The notes under the pieces were generated by a model. That model was not told the origin of the DNA and searched no databases. It worked only from the letters and a program-made list of their open reading frames with translations. The translations under genes were made by a program, and so were the position numbers. From the NCBI GenBank assembly GCA_947499715.1, contig CANMPL010000001.1, forward strand, positions 528,501 through 592,500: a DNA stretch of 64,000 nucleotides, written 5' to 3'. Origin of the DNA: an uncultured Paracoccaceae bacterium (GTDB lineage Bacteria > Pseudomonadota > Alphaproteobacteria > Rhodobacterales > Rhodobacteraceae). Shown here piece after piece: positions 57,159-64,000 of this stretch (within the stretch, counting starts at the first letter, position 1; every line of letters begins with the position of its first letter).

Positions 57159-58676
57159 CTAAAAGATAAAGTCGTCGGCTGTCACCGTATGGGCGCGGGT
57201 CCCCGCAAGCACGATGTCGGTGCCGTCCAGATGGATCACGGTGCCGCGCCAAGAACCAGAGATGTTGTGCGCAAGATCGTCGTAGCTTTCGATGTTGAAA
57301 GCGGTCAGGTCGATCTGGTCGTTGCCGCGACGGTCAAAGTCACGGATGTAGTTCACGCCTTCGTCTTCGTTGAAGATAAAGGTGTCACGCCCACGGCCAC
57401 CGGTCAGGACATCACGCCCGGCACCTGCCGAGATCTCATCATGGCCGCGCCCGCCTTTGATGACGTCGTTGCCATCTTCGCCCTTGAGGACGTCATGACC
57501 CCGACCGCCAAAGACAAAATCACGCCCGTCGCCGGCAAGCACAACGTCATCGCCTCGGCCGGCAAAGATCAGGTCCCAGCCACCTTTGGCGTCGATATAG
57601 TCGTTGTCCCGGCCAAGATGCGTGACAGAGCCTCGGTCATTCCCGATCACGAAATCAACTTTGTTCGCGCCGGTTGATTGCAGAATATCAACGGGCACAA
57701 GCACACCGTCGATGACATGCACGATGCCATTGCCAGCCTGAATGTCGGTGGCGATCAGGTTGGGATTGGCGATATCGGGATCACCATCCACCAGCGATGC
57801 ACCATCACGGCCCAGATCAACACCCAAGAGCGTGGGGATCTGGTCGAGGGCAAGCACTTGACTGGCCTGAAGGCTTTCAGGGGCGACGTGATAAAGCAGG
57901 ATGTTTTTCAAAAGCGGGATGGGATCTTCGCCGTTGGACAGCAAACGCAGGGCGTCGACAATATAGCCAAAGGCGTCGGCTTCATCGTCACCCGAGAACC
58001 CAAGCGCCTGCGCAAGGCCGACAAAGGCGGCGTCATTGGGGGCAAAGACCGTCAGATCCGCGTCGGGGTCTGCCAGCGCACCTGCCAAATCGGCGGCAAC
58101 AACAGCTTCGCGCAACATGTCAAAGTCGGACAGGTCGTTGTCAAAGCCGGGGCCAGAGGCGACCGCGATATCTGTGATCGTCGGCGCGTCATTGCCGGGC
58201 AGGTCAATGGGCAAGAGCACCTTGTCGATGACATGCACCACGCCATTGGTCGCCATAATGTCTGTGGCGACCAGCGAGGGGTCAATCAGATCGGGTTCGT
58301 TATCAACCAGTGTAGGCAAATCGGCGGTGATGCTTGCGCCGAGGGCCGTTGTCAGCACCGGTGCCGCGGCGATGTCAGCAGCAGTCTTCACTTCTGGCAG
58401 GACATGATAAAGCACCACATCGCGCAGGGTCGTGGCGGGGACATTCGTTGCCAGAAAGCCAAGCACTGCGTCGGCATCAGCCGGATCGCCGGTATATCCA
58501 AGGTCTGCTGCAAGCGATCCAAAGGCCGCATTTGTCGGTGCAAAGACCGTCAGCGTGCCAGGGTTGGAGAGCGTGGCGACCAGGTTGGTGCCAACATTGG
58601 CATCCAGAAATTTCACGGCACCCAGCAGGACAGAAAAGTCCGGGGCAGATGCGATTTCAGCGATTGATTTTGTCAT
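57159..58676 (-). CDS. two-FAS1 (fasciclin) domain protein with C-terminal RTX-type calcium-binding repeats
   Basis: LTVFAPTNAAFGSLAADLG and LTVFAPNDAAFVGLAQALG; GGRGHDVLKGEDGNDVIKGGRGHDEISAGAGRDVLTGGRGRDTF nonapeptides; no signal peptide. Confidence 0.88.
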   Translation of the reverse strand: MTKSIAEIASAPDFSVLLGAVKFLDANVGTNLVATLSNPGTLTVFAPTNAAFGSLAADLGYTGDPADADAVLGFLATNVPATTLRDVVLYHVLPEVKTAADIAAAPVLTTALGASITADLPTLVDNEPDLIDPSLVATDIMATNGVVHVIDKVLLPIDLPGNDAPTITDIAVASGPGFDNDLSDFDMLREAVVAADLAGALADPDADLTVFAPNDAAFVGLAQALGFSGDDEADAFGYIVDALRLLSNGEDPIPLLKNILLYHVAPESLQASQVLALDQIPTLLGVDLGRDGASLVDGDPDIANPNLIATDIQAGNGIVHVIDGVLVPVDILQSTGANKVDFVIGNDRGSVTHLGRDNDYIDAKGGWDLIFAGRGDDVVLAGDGRDFVFGGRGHDVLKGEDGNDVIKGGRGHDEISAGAGRDVLTGGRGRDTFIFNEDEGVNYIRDFDRRGNDQIDLTAFNIESYDDLAHNISGSWRGTVIHLDGTDIVLAGTRAHTVTADDFIF

Positions 58677-58720
58677 CTTCTATTTCCCTATTGGTAAGCC
58701 CCAAAGCCAAGGGCCCAAAG

Positions 58721-58751
58721 AAAGGGGCGCTTGGTTGACCAAGCGCCCCTG
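58721..58751. terminator. bidirectional terminator between the FAS1 genes
   Basis: AGGGGCGCTTGGTTGACCAAGCGCCCCTGTTTT; 13-bp near-perfect stem. Confidence 0.75.
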
Positions 58752-58760
58752 TTTTGTCGC

Positions 58761-59237
58761 TTACATTGGCGGCAGGATCACCGCGTCGATGACGTGGATG
58801 ACGCCGTTTGACGCCTCGATATCCGCTGTCACAACATTGGCGTCGTTCACCATGACGCCGCCTTCGGTCATGATGGTGATGTCAGCGCCATTGACGGTTG
58901 GGGCCATCATTTCGTTGGTCAGATCGCCAGACATCACCTTGCCTGCGACTACGTGGTAGGTCAGCACTTTGGCCAGTGCCTCTGGGTCGGCAAGCAGACC
59001 TTCGACTGTCCCTTCGGGCAGGGCGGCGAATGCCTCATCCGTGGGAGCGAAAACGGTGAAGGGGCCTTCGCCCTTCAGCGTGTCAACAAGACCTGCGGCC
59101 TCGACTGCGGCGACGAGCGTCGTAAATGACCCAGCCGAAACAGCGGTGTCAACGATGTCCATGCTGTGGCCATCCGCAAAGGCGGGGGCGGCAAGAGCGG
59201 ATGAAGCGGCGAGAGCGATAAAAGTTCTGCGAAGCAT
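58761..59237 (-). CDS. secreted single-domain fasciclin (FAS1) protein
   Basis: [25 protein letters not shown] signal peptide; [23 protein letters not shown]...[15 protein letters not shown]...[13 protein letters not shown]. Confidence 0.93.
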   Translation of the reverse strand: MLRRTFIALAASSALAAPAFADGHSMDIVDTAVSAGSFTTLVAAVEAAGLVDTLKGEGPFTVFAPTDEAFAALPEGTVEGLLADPEALAKVLTYHVVAGKVMSGDLTNEMMAPTVNGADITIMTEGGVMVNDANVVTADIEASNGVIHVIDAVILPPM

Positions 59238-59466
59238 TTGTATTCTCCAGTTTTGGTTGGTTGTGAAGGGATTACGCTGAACCGTGGCGTCTGGATCGCC
59301 GGGGATTTTTGCCGAAGCCGCTTGATTTCTTGCGAATTGCGCTAAGCTGGGGCGAAATTTGATTTCCACTAAAAAGACTGTGAAGACGCGTGAACACAGA
59401 TGCGTCATCCGGGCAGACATCGGCAGATATCTGGCGCATGGTTCGACTACAAAAGGGAGAGCGCCC

Positions 59467-60972
59467 ATGGCCATGTTTTCGGATTTCACAATTAACCTGA
59501 TCCAAGGTCTGGTTTTCTTGTTTGTGCTATTGGTCGGCGTCGCGGTTTTGGCGATCTTGGCCCTCTTCATTATAGATCGCAGCCAACGGGCGGATGCGAT
59601 CCGGCGGAACTATCCCGTGATCGGGCGGTTCCGCGGATTGTTCACCGAGTTGGGGGAGTTTTTTCGCCAGTACTTCTTTGCGATGGACCGCGAAGAACTG
59701 CCGTTTAACCGCGCGCAAAGGGACTGGATCAAACACTCCGGAGACGGCAAGGGCAATACGGTGGCTTTTGGGTCAACGCGCAATCTGGCCGTGGCGGGCA
59801 CGCCGATCTTCGTGAACGCAGCATTCCCACCGCTTGATCAACAGGTCGCGGCCACAGAACCGCTGATCATCGGCGCAGGCGCACGCAAACCCTATGCGGC
59901 GGGGTCAATCTTTAACCTGTCTGGCATGTCTTATGGCGCAATTTCCAAACCAGCGGTGCAGGCGCTGAGCCGCGGGGCCAAGGTGGCGGGGATCTGGATG
60001 AACACCGGCGAAGGTGGGCTGTCGCCGTTTCACCTTGAGGGTGGTTGTGACATCGTTTTTCAGATTGGCACGGCGAAATACGGTGTGCGCGATGCGGATG
60101 GCAATCTGGACGATGAAAAACTGCGCGAGGTCGCGGCCCACCCACAGGTCAAGATGATGGAGATCAAGCTGGCGCAGGGGGCGAAGCCCGGCAAGGGTGG
60201 GATCCTGCCCGGGTCCAAGGTGACGCCAGAGATCGCCAAGATCCGGGGCATCCGGGTGGGGGAAAGCAGCATTTCACCCAACCGCCATGTGGAGGTGGAT
60301 GACTGGGGCGATCTGTTGGATTTGGTGCACCGCGTGCGTGAGGTGACGGGCCTGCCTGTTGGGATCAAGACAGTGATGGGGAATGGCGAGGCGTTTGAGG
60401 AGTTGTTCGCGCTGATCAACGCCCGTGGTCAAGACAGTGCGCCTGACTTCATCACGCTTGATGGGGGTGAGGGCGGCACTGGTGCCTCGCCCATGCCGCT
60501 GATTGATCTTGTCGGCGTCTCGATCCGCGAAGCGCTGCCGTTTGTGGCCAACCTGCGCGATCAGGCGGGGCTGCATGACCGGATCCGTCTGGTGGCCAGT
60601 GGCAAGCTGGTGAACCCCGGTGACATTGCTTGGGCGATTTGCGCGGGCGCGGATTTTGTGACCTCTGCGCGGGGGTTCATGTTTGCGCTCGGCTGCATCC
60701 AAAGCCTCAAGTGCAACAAGAACACCTGTCCCACCGGGATCACCACCCATGATCCACGCTTTCAAAAAGGCCTGGTGGTCGAAGATAAGGACAAGCGCGT
60801 GGCGCATTACGCCAAAACGATCATCAAGGAAGTTGAAACAATTGCGCATTCCGTGGGCGTGACAGAGCCGCGTCAGATGCGTCCAAAGCACGTGCGGATC
60901 GTGCAATCGGACGGAAAATCAGTGCCTTTGGACGTATTGGAGGCGCGTTACAATAATCTGGCGGCATCGTGA
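59467..60972 (+). CDS. FMN-binding glutamate synthase family protein
   Basis: [39 protein letters not shown]...[22 protein letters not shown]...[15 protein letters not shown]. Confidence 0.92.
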   Translation: MAMFSDFTINLIQGLVFLFVLLVGVAVLAILALFIIDRSQRADAIRRNYPVIGRFRGLFTELGEFFRQYFFAMDREELPFNRAQRDWIKHSGDGKGNTVAFGSTRNLAVAGTPIFVNAAFPPLDQQVAATEPLIIGAGARKPYAAGSIFNLSGMSYGAISKPAVQALSRGAKVAGIWMNTGEGGLSPFHLEGGCDIVFQIGTAKYGVRDADGNLDDEKLREVAAHPQVKMMEIKLAQGAKPGKGGILPGSKVTPEIAKIRGIRVGESSISPNRHVEVDDWGDLLDLVHRVREVTGLPVGIKTVMGNGEAFEELFALINARGQDSAPDFITLDGGEGGTGASPMPLIDLVGVSIREALPFVANLRDQAGLHDRIRLVASGKLVNPGDIAWAICAGADFVTSARGFMFALGCIQSLKCNKNTCPTGITTHDPRFQKGLVVEDKDKRVAHYAKTIIKEVETIAHSVGVTEPRQMRPKHVRIVQSDGKSVPLDVLEARYNNLAAS

Positions 60973-61030
60973 GAAACACTTCAGACTTTTGCACCTATAT
61001 ACTCCGTAACGAGAAAACGGAGATTTCATA

Positions 61031-61933
61031 ATGGCCTATCGCTGGACCAACGACCTGACCCATGCCGACGTGACCCCAAAGGCTGCGTTTCTGAACCGTC
61101 GCCAGATTATTGCAGGGACGCTTGGTCTTGGCGCAATTGCGGCAGGACTGCCCGCCGCCGCACAAGAGGCGTTGGTGCCCAACAGCCTTGAGGACATCAC
61201 CAGCTACAACAACTATTATGAATTCGGCACTGGCAAGTCCGACCCCGCGCAGAACGCGCATCAGCTTGAGATCTCGCCCTGGTCGGTGAAGGTCAGCGGC
61301 ATGGTCGACAACCCTGGTGAGTATAGTCTTGAGGACTTGTTGGACGGATTGACCGTGGAAGAGCGAATCTACCGCTTCCGCTGTGTTGAGGCGTGGTCGA
61401 TGGTGGTGCCATGGAATGGAATCGAATTGGCCGATATCCTCAATAAGGTCGGCGTGCAGTCCGGTGCCAAATACGTCGCATTTGAAACCGTCGTGCAACC
61501 CGAGAATATGATCGGTGTGCAACGCCGGGTGCTTCAGTTTCCCTACGTTGAAGGATTGCGGCTGGATGAGGCGATGCATCCGCTGACCATCATGGCAACC
61601 GGCATCTACGGAGAGCCGATTTCAAAGCAGAACGGCGCGCCGATGCGTTTGGTGGTGCCGTGGAAATATGGATTTAAGTCAATCAAGTCGATTGTGCGGA
61701 TCACCCTGACAGATGACGAACCTCCTATCAGCTGGAATGTCGCCAACCCGCGCGAATACGGTTTCTATAGTAACGTGAACCCAAAGGTGGATCACCCGCG
61801 CTGGAGCCAAGCGACCGAACGCAAGATCGGTGGCGGGCTGTTCGCCAAGCGTGAACCAACGCTGATGCTGAATGGTTATGCAGATGAGGTCGCGGGACTT
61901 TATTCAGACATGCCGCTGAACGAATATTTCTGA
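61031..61933 (+). CDS. msrP: protein-methionine-sulfoxide reductase catalytic subunit MsrP
   Basis: Tat-type leader LNRRQIIAGTLGLGAIAAGLPAAAQ; YNNYYEFGTGKSDPAQNAHQL; YRFRCVEAWSMVVPWNGIEL. Confidence 0.94.
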   Translation: MAYRWTNDLTHADVTPKAAFLNRRQIIAGTLGLGAIAAGLPAAAQEALVPNSLEDITSYNNYYEFGTGKSDPAQNAHQLEISPWSVKVSGMVDNPGEYSLEDLLDGLTVEERIYRFRCVEAWSMVVPWNGIELADILNKVGVQSGAKYVAFETVVQPENMIGVQRRVLQFPYVEGLRLDEAMHPLTIMATGIYGEPISKQNGAPMRLVVPWKYGFKSIKSIVRITLTDDEPPISWNVANPREYGFYSNVNPKVDHPRWSQATERKIGGGLFAKREPTLMLNGYADEVAGLYSDMPLNEYF

Positions 61934-62499
61934 TGCGTTTGTGGGCGGCATCCATGCTTTGTTTGTTGGGCAATTCGCTGGTAGCTCAAGAGAACGCCTG
62001 GGCAGCCCCCATTTTGGACAAAGATAACGAAGTTCTTGCCGACATACGGTCATATCCACTGTTTGCTGATCCTCGGGTGAATGTTCTTTTGTGGAGGCCG
62101 CCTGAAGGAATTGAAAAGGCCGTTCTTGATCTAGACACAGCTGAGGTTCTTGACGGGGTAGCCGAGGCGGATGGTGTGGCACTTAGCTACGCACCGCCTT
62201 TTGTCGTCTATTTTGTCGGAAGCGATGAAAAGGATGGAACGGAGCGGGCACTTGTAGAGCTTGGGGGTGATCGAAATGGACAATCCATTGTTTTTGCCAC
62301 GGTCGACTATCGAGATCCTGAAGTAAACCACGCGACAATCAACGCATTTTGGCGGAACCACTTCCTTGCAGTGTTTCCTAGGGCGAGCGGCGCAGAGCAT
62401 GTACCTGAATGCATTGCGCGCCAAATCATCGCTACAGTCTATACAGGCGGGCCAGAGTCCGAAGTTGAATATCAATCGTGTTTGGAAGGTTTCCAATGA
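61933..62499 (+). CDS. hypothetical secreted protein between msrP and msrQ
   Basis: Signal-peptide-like MRLWAASMLCLLGNSLVAQENAWA; start overlaps the msrP stop (TGATG) and its stop overlaps the msrQ start (ATGA). Confidence 0.75.
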   Translation: MRLWAASMLCLLGNSLVAQENAWAAPILDKDNEVLADIRSYPLFADPRVNVLLWRPPEGIEKAVLDLDTAEVLDGVAEADGVALSYAPPFVVYFVGSDEKDGTERALVELGGDRNGQSIVFATVDYRDPEVNHATINAFWRNHFLAVFPRASGAEHVPECIARQIIATVYTGGPESEVEYQSCLEGFQ

Positions 62500-63107
62500 C
62501 AGACCACATCAAAAACGCCCTGCGCCGCGTTCCAGCTTGGACTATATACATAGTATTCGCCATCTGGACCGGGTGGGAATTCTGGAAGGCCCTGACCGGC
62601 ATCGGCGCTTACGCGGTTGAGCCGATCAATGTGCTGGAACGTGCCTATGGCGAAATGGCCCTGATCCTGCTGGTGGCGGGTCTGTTTGTGACGCCGCTGC
62701 GCCGCTGGTTCGGTGTGAACCTGATGAAGTTTCGGCGCGCAATTGGTGTCACGGCTTTCTTTCTGGTGCTGGCGCACTTTCTGGTCTTTGCGATTTTGGA
62801 CGTGCAGTCGCTCGAACGCGTATGGACCGAGATCATCAAGCGCCCTTATGTGACTGTTGGCATGTTGTCCTTTGCCGGGCTGATCCCGCTGGCGCTGACA
62901 TCGAACAATTGGTCGGTGCGCAAGATCGGGGCGGCAGGGTGGCGCAAGCTGCACAAACTGACCTACCCGGTCGCGGTCTTTGCGGCGGTGCATTACCTGT
63001 GGCTGACAAAGGGGTTCCAGATCGAGCCGTTGGTCTACACCGGTATTATCGTGGGGCTGATTGCGTGGCGTTATTGGCCTAAACTGGGTCAGGAATCGCG
63101 CGCTTGA
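62496..63107 (+). CDS. msrQ: heme-binding membrane subunit MsrQ
   Basis: MTDHIKNALRRVPAWTIYIVFAIWTGWEFWKALTGIGAYAVEPINVLERAYGEMALILLVAGLFVTPLRRWFG...WRKLHKLTYPVAVFAAVHYLWLTKG. Confidence 0.93.
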   Translation: MTDHIKNALRRVPAWTIYIVFAIWTGWEFWKALTGIGAYAVEPINVLERAYGEMALILLVAGLFVTPLRRWFGVNLMKFRRAIGVTAFFLVLAHFLVFAILDVQSLERVWTEIIKRPYVTVGMLSFAGLIPLALTSNNWSVRKIGAAGWRKLHKLTYPVAVFAAVHYLWLTKGFQIEPLVYTGIIVGLIAWRYWPKLGQESRA

Positions 63108-63167
63108 CGCAAGCTATTTATCTCGCTTAGTTTTTTGTCCGTTAAACGATCTTTTTGAACGGACAGT

Positions 63168-63833
63168 ATGATGAAGACTTTATTAGGCGCCCTCATTGCT
63201 GGGCTTATGGCTGCAGGTGCGGCAAATGCGGCGAATATTACCCTGACAACGATTGATGATGGACGCACAGGTCAGAATGCAGTCGGGCAGTTGCCGACCG
63301 TCACAAATGACACAACGATTGGTGTTTCTCAGTCAGGCAGCCTTCTTTACAATGGCATCTTTGAATTTGACCTTTCATCCATTGCCAGTGGTTCCACGAT
63401 TAACAGCGTAACGTTCGGCTGGACCAACACACGATTTGTATCCAACACAGGGGGCAACCCGGCAAAGGTGGATCTGTTTGCCTTTGCAGGCGACGGCAGC
63501 GTGACGGATAGCGACCACACCGGTGGCACGCTGGTTGTGGACAGCTCGACCCCAGCGGGCGGATCGGGCGGTGATACTGACAGCTTCCTATTCTCTGATC
63601 TGTCGATGTTGTCGTCGGCACTGACAAACGGTTTTCTGACCGTTCGTTTCGAGACGAACAGCTTTGCAAGTATCAGCGTCGCGACGCTTGAGAATGCGAT
63701 CTATGACGCCGCAACGCTGACGGTGGATTATACCGCGCCGACAACGACGTCTCCGATCCCTCTGCCCGCGGGCATGCCGCTGTTGCTGGCGGGTCTGGGT
63801 GCATTGGGCGTTGCCAAGCGGCGCAAGCGCTAA
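63168..63833 (+). CDS. VPLPA-CTERM sorting domain-containing secreted protein
   Basis: Signal peptide MMKTLLGALIAGLMAAGAANA; C-terminus PIPLPAGMPLLLAGLGALGVAKRRKR. Confidence 0.88.
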   Translation: MMKTLLGALIAGLMAAGAANAANITLTTIDDGRTGQNAVGQLPTVTNDTTIGVSQSGSLLYNGIFEFDLSSIASGSTINSVTFGWTNTRFVSNTGGNPAKVDLFAFAGDGSVTDSDHTGGTLVVDSSTPAGGSGGDTDSFLFSDLSMLSSALTNGFLTVRFETNSFASISVATLENAIYDAATLTVDYTAPTTTSPIPLPAGMPLLLAGLGALGVAKRRKR

Positions 63834-63856
63834 GCCTGCACCATAAACAAGTCATG

Positions 63857-63887
63857 AAACGCGCGACCCGAAGGGGCGCGCGTTTTG
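63857..63887 (+). terminator. Rho-independent terminator
   Basis: AAACGCGCGACCCGAAGGGGCGCGCGTTTTGCGTTTT. Confidence 0.8.
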
Positions 63888-63932
63888 CGTTTTGGGGTGG
63901 GCAAAAACAAGGTTGTATATAGTGTCGCCCCT

Positions 63933-64000
63933 ATGACTTCGGAACGTCGTACGCTCTTGCTGACTATGCTGGTCTTTGCGCTGCAACCGCTGCCCTTTGG
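63933..64000 (+). CDS. N-terminal start of a membrane protein (runs off the window)
   Basis: ATG at 63933: MTSERRTLLLTMLVFALQPLPFG...; too short to assign a family. Confidence 0.45.
   Translation, partial: MTSERRTLLLTMLVFALQPLPF

Overview
64 kb of a GC-rich alphaproteobacterial chromosome. Gene content (VPLPA-CTERM protein, MsrPQ, YhhQ, Liv/CoA-ligase cluster) and intergenic repeat style suggest Rhodobacteraceae. Most of the window is ordinary core and catabolic gene content: a hydantoinase/aldolase/oxidoreductase catabolic cluster, PncA and PncB, TrhO, a UbiA-HAD/glycosyltransferase cluster, MepA, formate dehydrogenase alpha, a Liv-type ABC importer flanked by two CoA ligases, an ABC-F ATPase, DinB, PyrF, ClpB, FAS1 proteins, MsrP/MsrQ, one tRNA-Val and L36. 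Items that stand out: (1) three dispersed 63-bp elements of identical architecture (19-bp conserved head plus four 11-bp GGTTTGTGCAT-like repeats), all in the same orientation relative to the downstream gene; (2) an AT-richer single-chain DUF262/DUF1524 (GmrSD-like) gene next to a diverged partial duplicate of the arfB 3' end and two palindromic repeats; (3) a short minus-strand candidate transcript with a perfect anti-16S Shine-Dalgarno sequence, an 18-21 aa ORF and a strong terminator; (4) a perfect 8-bp hairpin around the ribosome-binding site of fdhA; (5) a candidate leader peptide upstream of the ABC-F gene; (6) a pseudo-caspase/peptidoglycan-binding protein; (7) an unknown secreted-protein gene inserted, with overlapping start and stop codons, between msrP and msrQ. 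All calls come from reading the sequence; no database search was run.
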